Below are positions 10,011-20,600 of a stretch of DNA of 52,149 bases, piece after piece. Every line of letters begins with the position of its first letter. Position 1 is the stretch's first letter. Origin of the DNA: Nemertoderma westbladi (Eukaryota; Xenacoelomorpha; Nemertodermatida; Nemertodermatidae); NCBI GenBank assembly GCA_032718475.1, contig JAUCBJ010001998.1:1-52149 (forward strand), read 5' to 3'. The notes under the pieces were generated by a model. It was not told the origin of the DNA. It saw nothing but the letters and a program-made list of their open reading frames with translations, and ran no database searches. Made by a program: the position numbers and the translations under genes.

Positions 10011-10744
10011 GAATCGCTAGTGTTTTGCGCCCAAATTCATGTATATTTGTTATATTTTCTAACCTTTGTTACTGTAATCTAATAATTTAATTTAAACATA
10101 TTATGTGGATTAATTTCCTGTTTGCAACTGAACTTTGGTGCTTTTTGACGATTCGTTTACTTAAAATTTTTATTAATTATTAATTTAAATATTATTATAA
10201 TTATTGAATAATATGGGAATCGGTTTGTATAATTAGAGATTTATTTCATTTGGTTTTCACTAAAATACCAGATCCATACGGCCGCGACCTGGGATATTAT
10301 TGCAGGATATTGTTATGGATAACAACCAATCTATTTATTTATTTATCTATAAATTATTAATAAGTAAGATTTTTGAGTCGTTTGAACCACTGCATAACAC
10401 AGGACTAGCCGAATGGTGAGTTCTAGAAATTCTTTTTGACTTTAAGCCAAAGTTCATTATATTTATTGTCATTAATTTTATCTTAATTATTTTCTTGTAT
10501 ATCCGTTTTTGCAAATCATTTTTTAATTTTAGTTTATAACGAATCGTGTTTATCTTTTATTATAATAAATGTTATATGTTTTATCATTCTGTCCTCTACG
10601 CAGCTACCTTGAAACTGAAACAATTTATATTACCAAATTTAACTTCACCGAATTTAACAATAGGTGATATAATCTATAGGTCTATTTATGGTAGGCTTAT
10701 CAACTCAACTGTTACTGTTTAATAACTAATATAAGGATGGTATA
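10011..10744. other. AT-rich spacer and 5' flank of NDUFC2-like gene
   Basis: No coding frame. CCTCTACGCAG at about 10593-10603 could be an acceptor for a 5' untranslated exon, but nothing else supports it. Confidence 0.35.
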
Positions 10745-11230
10745 ATGGGTCAACCGTACGCGCCAACGAAGTACCCGGGTAAACCAGACTCCCGACTCAA
10801 CACATTCTACGACCCGCGGCATCTGGACGACCTCGAACCAGACACGTCGACCAGCGACGGTGTCATCTTCTCGGGTTGCCTCGGGTTTGGCTGCTCTCTT
10901 CTCTATAACTCAATCAGGAAGGTCCCCCTCTGGTTCCACATATGGCGACACCCTGTCGTGGCGGGGGTTGCCGCTTACGGCGCCTATAAGTTCGAGGCGT
11001 TCCAAAAACGGAGAGACCGACAGGAAGAACTCATTATGTATTCATACATCCTTCGGAACAAGGAATTCTTCCGACCCCTGTTTACCCGTCAGCGTAAGTA
11101 CCGGGATGTTTACAGCCCCCAGCATTTCATCGTGGTTCCGCATTGGGCCAAAGAAGAGGCAATGAATTACCCGGCGATTCGGTACAAAGGCGGATCCGGG
11201 AAGTATTCAGTAGACAGAAACTCGGAATAG
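10745..11230 (+). CDS. NDUFC2: NDUFC2-like complex I accessory subunit
   Basis: This is a 161-residue single-exon frame. The central part resembles the NDUFC2 (B14.5b) family, an accessory subunit of mitochondrial NADH:ubiquinone oxidoreductase in the inner membrane. The shared pattern is a membrane segment near residues 39-57 (FSGCLGFGCSLLYNSIRKVP), a second at about 69-83 (HPVVAGVAAYGAYKF), then a charged helix with RRDRQEELIMYSYILRNKEFF. Vertebrate NDUFC2 is about 120 residues. Extra residues here are an N-terminal Pro/Asp-rich stretch and a C-terminal tail (HFIVVPHWAKEE onward). The ATG follows an AT-rich leader. A good donor-like GCGTAAGTACC lies inside the frame at about 11093, so an alternative shorter or spliced form cannot be excluded. 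AATAAA occurs at 11544. The assignment rests on remembered family pattern, not on a search. Confidence 0.6.
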   Translation: MGQPYAPTKYPGKPDSRLNTFYDPRHLDDLEPDTSTSDGVIFSGCLGFGCSLLYNSIRKVPLWFHIWRHPVVAGVAAYGAYKFEAFQKRRDRQEELIMYSYILRNKEFFRPLFTRQRKYRDVYSPQHFIVVPHWAKEEAMNYPAIRYKGGSGKYSVDRNSE

Positions 11231-11558
11231 TTCGCGAACTCATAGAAACTCAATAGATAATAATTAATTTACTCGGATATTGTTAATTATTCGTTTAACT
11301 ATTTAGTTTGTTATAAAATGTGTTATAAATAGTTATAAGACGTCATATTTGTTGGTCTCAAACATTTCTTTCATTGATCCAGTTAGACAAACCGAAACAA
11401 GTGTGAGTAGAATAGAATAACTAAAATTATTATTTGATATAATATATTATTGCATTTTATAAACTCATTGTATCCTTCGGTTTTAGTAATTTCAATTTAA
11501 GTCTAGTGGTAGACGGTGGCATTTAGTTGTGAGGTTTTTTATAAATAAACCCAAACAA
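11231..11558. other. Intergenic space between convergent genes
   Basis: AT-rich and probably 3' untranslated sequence of the NDUFC2-like gene, with AATAAA at 11544-11549. Confidence 0.4.
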
Positions 11559-11768
11559 TCAACTTTCTTGTTTTCGTTTTCCATGTTTTACCGGGGTATC
11601 AGGTTTTGTTGATTTCTCATTTGTTTTTGTATTCTCTAGAACCTTATTCTTTGCCTTTTTATCAATTGCATCTTCTTTTTTCGAATCAATTTTACCAGTC
11701 TTGGCCATATTTTTCAACTCTTCATTTGTAAAATGTCCAAATAGCTCCTGTATCATATGTCCCTCGCT
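11559..11768 (-). CDS. Putative terminal exon of an unrecognised Lys-rich protein
   Basis: On the minus strand a strong acceptor (TTTTTTACATTGTATCTCAG) ends at 11769. A phase-0 frame of 69 residues follows, starting SEGHMIQELFGHFTNEELKN and ending in a Lys/Glu/Thr-rich, probably disordered tail (KPDTPVKHGKRKQES). The first 25 residues look like an amphipathic helix. The exon may belong with the minus exon at 14103-14351, since both start in phase 0, in which case the 36-bp array would lie in the intron between them. I do not recognise the protein. Confidence 0.45.
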   Translation of the reverse strand, partial: SEGHMIQELFGHFTNEELKNMAKTGKIDSKKEDAIDKKAKNKVLENTKTNEKSTKPDTPVKHGKRKQES

Positions 11769-11769
11769 C

Positions 11770-12095
11770 TGAGATACAATGTAAAAAATTATATCATTTT
11801 GTTTCGAAATTCTCTAGGGGAAAAATCTGTGCAAAAAATAACTACGTTGGAATTGAATGTTTTATACCGGTCAGTTTGATTGAGTGTGAGGGAAATTGAC
11901 GCAGAATAGCTAGTTATGATTTTCAACTTGATAAGTAATAGTTTCCAAGTTCGTATTTTGAAATCTCAGCACCCTAGAACTAAGTTACCTTAAACCAATG
12001 CGCCCACGGTTAATTTACTCATGTTTCCTATTTAATTTCATCCGTTGCGTGACCTAATTTTAAATTAGTAGTTTAGTTGACCAGTCAACGACCGT
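11770..12095. other. Spacer, possibly intron
   Basis: No coding frame. It contains the polypyrimidine tract and acceptor of the exon at 11559-11768 (minus strand). Confidence 0.35.
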
Positions 12096-14110
12096 CGAAT
12101 AATATTTTGTTAACTAATAAAAAAAACGTCCATGACTGAATAATTATTAGTTAACCAATCAACTCCCATGATAGAATCATAATTAGTTAACCAATCAGCG
12201 TCGGAGATAGAATAATAATTAGTTAACCAATCAGCGTCCGAGATTGAATAATAATTAGTTAACCAATCAGCGTCCGTGTGTGAATAATAATTAGTTAACC
12301 AATCAGCGACCGAGATAGAATAATAATTAGTTAACCAATCAGCGTCCGTGATTGAATAATAATTAGTTAACCAATTAGCGTCCGTGATTGAATAATAATT
12401 AGTTAACCAATCAGCGTCCGTGATTGAATAACAATTAGTTAACCAATCAGCGTCCGTGATTGAATAATAATTAGTTAACCAATCAGCGACCGAGATAGAA
12501 TAATAATTAGTTAACCAATCAGCGTCCGAGATTGAATAATAATTAGTTAACCAATCAGCGTCCGTGATTGAATAATAATTAGTTAACCAATCAACTCCCA
12601 TGATAGAATAATAATTAGTTAACCAATCAACGTCCGAGATAGAGTAATAATTAGTTAAATCAATCAACGTCCGTGATTGAATAATAATTAGTTAACTAAT
12701 CACTCCCATGATATAATCATAATTAGTTAACCAATCAGCGACCGAGATAGAATAATAATTAGTTAACCAATCAGCGTCCGTGATTGAATAATAATTAGTT
12801 AACCAATTAGCGTCCGTGATTGAATAATAATTAGTTAACCAATCAGCGTCCGTGATTGAATAATAATTAGTTAACCAATCAGCGTCCGTGATTGAATAAT
12901 AATTAGTTAACCAATTAGCGTCCGTGATTGAATAATAATTAGTTAACCAATCAGCGTCCGAGATTGAATAATAATTAGTTAACCAATTAGCGTCCGTGAT
13001 TGAATAATAATTAGTTAACCAATCAGCGTCCGTGATTGAATAATAATTAGTTAACCAATCAACTCCCATTATAGAATAACAATTAGTTAACCAATCAGCG
13101 TCCGTGATTGAATAATAATTAGTTAACCAATCAGCGTCCGTGATTGAATAATAATTAGTTAACTAATCACTCCCATGATAGAATCATAATTAGTTAACCA
13201 ATTAGCGTCCGTGATTGAATAATAATTAGTTAACCAATCAGCGTCCGAGATTGAATAATAATTAGTTAACCAATTAGCGTCCCTGATTGAATAATAATTA
13301 GTTAACCAATTAGCGTCCGTGATTGAATAATAATTAGTTAACCAATCAACTCCCATGATAGAATACAAATTAGTTAACCAATCAGCGTCCGTGATTGAAT
13401 AATAATTAGTTAACCAATTAGCGTCCGTGATTGAATAATAATTAGTTAACCAATTAGCGTCCGTGATTGAATAATAATTAGTTAACCAATTAGCGTCCGT
13501 GATTGAATAATAATTAGTTAACCAATCAACTCCCATGATAGAATACCAATTAGTTAACCAATCAGCGTCCGTGATTGAATAATAATTAGTTAACCAATTA
13601 GCGTCCGTGATTGAATAATAATTAGTTAACCAATTAGCGTCCGTGATTGAATAATAATTAGTTAACCAATTAGCGTCCGTGATTGAATAATAATTAGTTA
13701 ACCAATCAGCGTCCGTGATTGAATAATAATTAGTTAACCAATCAACTCCCATGATAGAATAATAATTAGTTAACCAAACAGCGTCTGTGATTGAATAATA
13801 ATTAGTTAACCAATCAGCGTCCGTGATTGAATAATAATTAATTAACCAATTAGCGTCCGTGATAGAATAATAATTAGTTAACCAATCAGCGTCCGTGATT
13901 GAATAATAATTAGTTGACCAATTAGCGCCCGAGATAGAATAATAATTAGTTAACCAATCAGCGTCCGTGATTGAATAATAATTAGTTAACCAATCAGCGT
14001 CCGTGATTGAATAATAATTAGTTAACCAATCAACGTCCATTATAGAATATTAATTAATTAACAAATTAGCGTCCGAGATAGAATAATAATTAGTTAAATC
14101 AATCAACGTC
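12096..14110. repeat. 36-bp minisatellite of CCAAT boxes, about 56 units
   Basis: The unit is AATAATAATTAGTTAACCAA followed by TCAGCGTCCGTGATTG. AACCAATCAG is a perfect match to the NF-Y/CCAAT-box pattern RRCCAATSRS. A common variant reads CCAATTAG, and another reads CCAATCAACTCCCATGATAG. The unit length is a multiple of three, so the minus strand shows blocks of open frame with a 12-residue period (WLTNYYSITDAD). These are interrupted by stops at 12.7, 13.1 and 14.05 kb and are not taken as protein. The right edge fuses with a real-looking minus exon at about 14103. Confidence 0.97.
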
Positions 14111-14351
14111 CATGGCTCAGCACCTCCACTCTCAGCGGACTAGCAGGTCTCCAGTGATCCAACGCCGCCACCTCTGCGACCTCTGCGTTTAGTTTCCGGA
14201 TCGCTTCCCTCTTTCTAACTGGCGTCCGGGGCCGCGCTGGTGGGTCCATCAACGGGATAACTGTGTCGTGTGGGTCCCGGACACAATGCCCGAACGCTAC
14301 AACCGGGCGAGTAGATCCGTATACGTGGAAGCTATTCGAGTACTCGCTAAC
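14103..14351 (-). CDS. Putative exon of an unrecognised protein
   Basis: The minus strand has a good acceptor (TATATATTTGCAG) ending at 14352, then a phase-0 frame of 82 residues: VSEYSNSFHVYGSTRPVVAF, then GHCVRDPHDTVIPLMDPPAR and RKREAIRKLNAEVAEVAALD. It is GC-rich like the other exons here and unlike its flanks. The frame ends at a TGA created inside the first degenerate 36-bp unit (14103-14105). Either the coding sequence now terminates in the array, or an upstream donor (GTGGAG|GTGCTG, phase 0) joins it to the exon at 11768. The function is unknown. Short Tyr/Phe spacing (SEYSNSF) recalls microtubule-associated sperm proteins, but too weakly to name. Confidence 0.5.
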   Translation of the reverse strand, partial: VSEYSNSFHVYGSTRPVVAFGHCVRDPHDTVIPLMDPPARPRTPVRKREAIRKLNAEVAEVAALDHWRPASPLRVEVLSHGR

Positions 14352-14648
14352 CTGCAAATATATAAGACGATTATTCTGGATAATGGCAATGTAATGTCCG
14401 AAATTCAGTTAAATGTATAATGTTTTTACTTTGGTTGTAATTCTACTGAAAATATGAGTAAAATGGACTTCAATCTCCGACAAATTACAATAGTATTGAA
14501 AATTATTTTTTCTTTATCCAAATTTTATGGTAGTTCAAAAAATATTTTAACATAAAGTATATGTTAATTTAGGCAACAACATACCCCAAATAGGATTGTT
14601 TGAATTCATTTAATAAAAATTATAAAGTAATGCAGTAGTCTTACTCTG
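14352..14648. other. AT-rich spacer, possibly intron of the minus-strand gene
   Basis: No coding frame or repeat apart from the acceptor at its left edge. Confidence 0.35.
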
Positions 14649-17600
14649 GTATGATTTACCCCAAGGAACGCCTTGGGATTTTTAAGCTAACCTGGTATGA
14701 TTTATCCCCAGGGGATGTGTCTGAGATTTTAAAGCTAACCTGGTATGATTTATCCCTAGGGGATGTGTCTGGGATTTTTAAGCTAACAATGGTATGATTT
14801 ATCCCCAGGGGCCACTGGGATTTTAAAGCTAACCTGGTATGATTTATCCCCAGGGGCCTCTGGGACTTTTAATCTAACCTGGTATGAATTATCCCCAGGT
14901 GATGTGTCTGGGAGTTTTAAGCTAACCTGGTGTGATTTATCCCCAGGGGATGTATCTCGGATTTTAAAGCTAACCTGGTATGATTTATCCCCAGGCTGGG
15001 CCTCTGGGATTTTTAAGCTAACCTGGTATGATTTATGCCCAGGGGATGTGTCTGGGATTTTAAAGCTAACCTGGTATGATTTATCCCCAGGGGATGTGTC
15101 TGGGATTTTTAAGCTAACCTGGTGTGATTTATCCCCAGGGGATGTATCTGGGATTTTAAAGCTATCCTGGTATGATTTTTCCCCAGGGGCCTCTGGGATT
15201 TTTAAGCTAACCTGGTATGAATTATCCCCAGGTGATGTGTCTGGGATTTTAAAGCTAACCTGGTATGATTTATCCCCCGGGGATGTGTCTGGGATTTTAA
15301 AGCTAACCTGGTATGATTTTTCCCCAGGGGCCTCTGGGATTTTTAAGCTAACCTGGTATGAATTATCCCCAGGTGATGTGTCTGGGATTTTTAAGCTAAC
15401 CAGGTATGATTTATCCCCAGGGGATGTGTCTGGGATTTTAAAGCTAACCAGGTATGATTTATCCCCAGGGGCCTCTGGGACTTTTAATCTAACCTGGTAT
15501 GAATTATCCCCAGGTGATGTGTCTGGGATTTTAAAGCTAACCAGGTATGATTTATCCCCAGGGGCCTCTGGGACTTTTAATCTAACCTGGTATGATTTAT
15601 CCCCCGGGGATGTGTCTGGGATTTTAAAGCTAACCTGGTATGATTTTTCCCCAGGGGCCTCTGGGATTTTTAAGCTAACCTGGTATGAATTATCCCCAGG
15701 TGATGTGTCTGGGATTTTTAAGCTAACCAGGTATGATTTATCCCCAGGGGATGTGTCTGGGATTTTAAAGCTAACCAGGTATGATTTATCCCCAGGGGCC
15801 TCTGGGACTTTTAATCTAACCTGGTATGAATTATCCCCAGGTGATGTGTCTGGGATTTTAAAGCTAACCAGGTATGATTTATCCCCAGGGGCCTCTGGGA
15901 CTTTTAATCTAACCTGGTATGAATTATCCCCAGGTGATGTGTCTGGGAGTTTTAAGCTAACCTGGTGTGATTTATCCCCAGGGGATGTATCTCGGATTTT
16001 AAAGCTAACCTGGTATGATTTATCCCCAGGCTGGGCCTCTGGGATTTTTAAGCTAACCTGGTATGATTTATGCCCAGGGGATGTGTCTGGGATTTTAAAG
16101 CTAACCTGGTATGATTTATCCCCAGGGGATGTGTCTGGGATTTTAAAGCTAACCTGGTAGGATTTATCCCCAGGAGCCTGGCCTCTGGGATTTTTAAGCT
16201 AACCTGGTATGAATTATCCCCAGGTGATGTGTCTGGGATTTTAAAGCTAACCTGGTATGATTTATCCCCAGGGGATGTGTCTGGGATTTTAAAGCTAACC
16301 TGGTAGGATTTATCCCCAGGAGCCTGGCCTCTGGAATTTTTAAGCTAACCTGGTATGATTTATGCCCAGGGGATGTGTCTGGGATTTTAAAGCTAACCTG
16401 GTATGATTTATCCCCAGGGGATGTGTCTGGGATTTTTAAGCTAACCAGGTGTGATTTATCCCCAGGGGATGTGTCTGGGATTTTAAAGCTAACCTGGTAG
16501 GATTTATCCCCAGGAGCCTGGCCTCTGGAATTTTTAAGCTAACCTGGTATGATTTATGCCCAGGGGATGTGTCTGGGATTTTAAAGCTAACCTGGTATGA
16601 TTTATCCTCAGGGGATGTGTCTGGGATTTTTAAGGTAACCTGGTGTGATTTATCCTTAGGGCATGTGTCTGGGATTTTAAAGCTAACCTGGTATGAATTA
16701 TCCCCAGGTGATGTGTCTGGGATTTTAAAGCTAACCTGGTATGATTTATCCCCAGGGGATGTGTCTGGGATTTTTAAGCTAACCAGGTGTGATTTATCCC
16801 CAGGTGATGTGTCTGGGATTTTAAAGCTAACCTGGTATGATTTATCCCCAGGGGATGTGTCTGGGATTTTAAAGCTAACCTGGTATGATTTATCCCCAGG
16901 TGATGTGTCTGGGATTTTAAAGCTAACCTGGTATGATTTATCCCCAGGTGATGTGTCTGGGATTTTAAAGCTAACCTGGTATGATTTATCCCCAGGGGAT
17001 GTGTCTGGGATTTTTAAGCTAACCAGGTGTGATTTATCCCCAGGTGATGTGTCTGGGATTTTAAAGCTAACCTGGTATGATTTATCCCCAGGGGATGTGT
17101 CTGGGATTTTAAAGCTAACCTGGTATGATTTATCCCCAGGAGATGTGTCTGGGATTTTTAAGCTAACCTGGTGTGATTTATCCCCAGGTGATGTGTCTGG
17201 GATTTTAAAGCTAACCTGGTATGATTTATCCCCAGGAGATGTGTCTGGGATTTTTAAGCTAACCTGGTGTGATTTATCCCCAGGTGATGTGTCTGGGATT
17301 TTAAAGCTAACCAGGTGTGATTTATCCCCAGGTGATGTGTCTGGGATTTTAAAGCTAACCAGGTGTGATTTATCCCCAGGTGATGTGTCTGGGATTTTAA
17401 AGCTAACCTGGTATGATTTATCCCCAGGAGATGTGTCTGGGATTTTTAAGCTAACCTGGTGTGATTTATCCCCAGGTGATGTGTCTGGGATTTTAAAGCT
17501 AACCAGGTGTGATTTATCCCCAGGTGATGTGTCTGGGATTTTAAAGCTAACCTGGTATGATTTATCCCCAGGAGATGTGTCTGGGATTTTTAAGCTAACC

Positions 17601-20600
17601 TGGTGTGATTTATCCCCAGGTGATGTGTCTGGGATTTTAAAGCTAACCTGGTATGATTTATCCCCAGGAGATGTGTCTGGGATTTTTAAGCTAACCAGGT
17701 GTGATTTATCCCCAGGTGATGTGTCTGGGATTTTAAAGCTAACCTGGTATGATTTATCCCCAGGAGATGTGTCTGGGATTTTTAAGCTAACCAGGTGTGA
17801 TTTATCCCCAGGAGATGTGTCTGGGATTTTTAAGCTAACCTGGTGTGATTTATCCCCAGGTGATGTGTCTGGGATTTTAAAGCTAACCTGGTATGATTTA
17901 TCCCCAGGAGATGTGTCTGGGATTTTTAAGCTAACCTGGTGTGATTTATCCCCAGGTGATGTGTCTGGGATTTTAAAGCTAACCAGGTGTGATTTATCCC
18001 CAGGTGATGTGTCTGGGATTTTAAAGCTAACCAGGTGTGATTTATCCCCAGGTGATGTGTCTGGGATTTTAAAGCTAACCTGGTATGATTTATCCCCAGG
18101 AGATGTGTCTGGGATTTTTAAGCTAACCTGGTGTGATTTATCCCCAGGTGATGTGTCTGGGATTTTAAAGCTAACCAGGTGTGATTTATCCCCAGGTGAT
18201 GTGTCTGGGATTTTAAAGCTAACCTGGTATGATTTATCCCCAGGTGATGTGTCTGGGATTTTAAAGCTAACCAGGTGTGATTTATCCCCAGGAGATGTGT
18301 CTGGGATTTTAAAGCTAACCTGGTGTGATTTATCCCCAGGTGATGTGTCTGGGATTTTAAAGCTAACCAGGTGTGATTTATCCCCAGGTGATGTGTCTGG
18401 GATTTTAAAGCTAACCTGGTATGATTTATCCCCAGGAGATGTGTCTGGGATTTTTAAGCTAACCTGGTGTGATTTATCCCCAGGTGATGTGTCTGGGATT
18501 TTAAAGCTAACCAGGTGTGATTTATCCCCAGGTGATGTGTCTGGGATTTTAAAGCTAACCTGGTATGATTTATCCCCAGGTGATGTGTCTGGGATTTTAA
18601 AGCTAACCAGGTGTGATTTATCCCCAGGTGATGTGTCTGGGATTTTAAAGCTAACCTGGTATGATTTATCCCCAGGTGATGTGTCTGGGATTTTAAAGCT
18701 AACCAGGTATGATTTATCCCCAGGTGATGTGTCTGGGATTTTAAAGCTAACCAGGTGTGATTTATCCCCAGGTGATGTGTCTGGGATTTTAAAGCTAACC
18801 AGGTGTGATTTATCCCCAGGTGATGTGTCTGGGATTTTAAAGCTAACCTGGTATGATTTATCCCCAGGAGATGTGTCTGGGATTTTTAAGCTAACCTGGT
18901 GTGATTTATCCCCAGGTGATGTGTCTGGGATTTTAAAGCTAACCAGGTGTGATTTATCCCCAGGTGATGTGTCTGGGATTTTAAAGCTAACCTGGTATGA
19001 TTTATCCCCAGGTGATGTGTCTGGGATTTTAAAGCTAACCAGGTGTGATTTATCCCCAGGTGATGTGTCTGGGATTTTAAAGCTAACCAGGTGTGATTTA
19101 TCCCCAGGTGATGTGTCTGGGATTTTAAAGCTAACCTGGTATGATTTATCCCCAGGTGATGTGTCTGGGATTTTAAAGCTAACCTGGTATGATTTATCCC
19201 CAGGTGATGTGTCTGGGATTTTAAAGCTAACCAGGTGTGATTTATCCCCAGGTGATGTGTCTGGGATTTTAAAGCTAACCTGGTATGATTTATCCCCAGG
19301 TGATGTGTCTGGGATTTTAAAGCTAACCAGGTGTGATTTATCCCCAGGTGATGTGTCTGGGATTTTAAAGCTAACCAGGTGTGATTTATCCCCAGGTGAT
19401 GTGTCTGGGATTTTAAAGCTAACCTGGTATGATTTATCCCCAGGTGATGTGTCTGGGATTTTAAAGCTAACCAGGTGTGATTTATCCCCAGGTGATGTGT
19501 CTGGGATTTTAAAGCTAACCTGGTATGATTTATCCCCAGGTGATGTGTCTGGGATTTTAAAGCTAACCAGGTGTGATTTATCCCCAGGTGATGTGTCTGG
19601 GATTTTAAAGCTAACCTGGTATGATTTATCCCCAGGTGATGTGTCTGGGATTTTAAAGCTAACCAGGTGTGATTTATCCCCAGGTGATGTGTCTGGGATT
19701 TTAAAGCTAACCTGGTGTGATTTATCCCCAGGTGATGTGTCTGGGATTTTAAAGCTAACCAGGTGTGATTTATCCCCAGGTGATGTGTCTGGGATTTTAA
19801 AGCTAACCTGGTATGATTTATCCCCAGGTGATGTGTCTGGGATTTTAAAGCTAACCTGGTATGATTTATCCCCAGGAGATGTGTCTGGGATTTTTAAGCT
19901 AACCTGGTGTGATTTATCCCCAGGTGATGTGTCTGGGATTTTAAAGCTAACCTGGTATGATTTATCCCCAGGTGATGTGTCTGGGATTTTAAAGCTAACC
20001 TGGTATGATTTATCCCCAGGTGATGTGTCTGGGATTTTAAAGCTAACCAGGTGTGATTTATCCCCAGGTGATGTGTCTGGGATTTTAAAGCTAACCTGGT
20101 ATGATTTATCCCCAGGTGATGTGTCTGGGATTTTAAAGCTAACCAGGTGTGATTTATCCCCAGGTGATGTGTCTGGGATTTTAAAGCTAACCTGGTGTGA
20201 TTTATCCCCAGGTGATGTGTCTGGGATTTTAAAGCTAACCAGGTGTGATTTATCCCCAGGTGATGTGTCTGGGATTTTAAAGCTAACCTGGTATGATTTA
20301 TCCCCAGGTGATGTGTCTGGGATTTTAAAGCTAACCTGGTATGATTTATCCCCAGGAGATGTGTCTGGGATTTTTAAGCTAACCTGGTATGATTTATCCC
20401 CAGGTGATGTGTCTGGGATTTTAAAGCTAACCTGGTATGATTTATCCCCAGGAGATGTGTCTGGGATTTTTAAGCTAACCAGGTGTGATTTATCCCCAGG
20501 TGATGTGTCTGGGATTTTAAAGCTAACCTGGTATGATTTATCCCCAGGTGATGTGTCTGGGATTTTAAAGCTAACCAGGTGTGATTTATCCCCAGGTGAT

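Noticed and set aside
11094-11114. Tiny intron in the NDUFC2-like gene (GTAAGT to TTTACAG)
   Set aside because: It would be only about 20 bases long, and reading through keeps the frame open with family-like residues.
12110-14040. Minus-strand WLTNYYSITDAD repeat frames
   Set aside because: They are a translation of the 36-bp array. They are interrupted by repeat variants and have no unique flanking coding sequence in the same frame.
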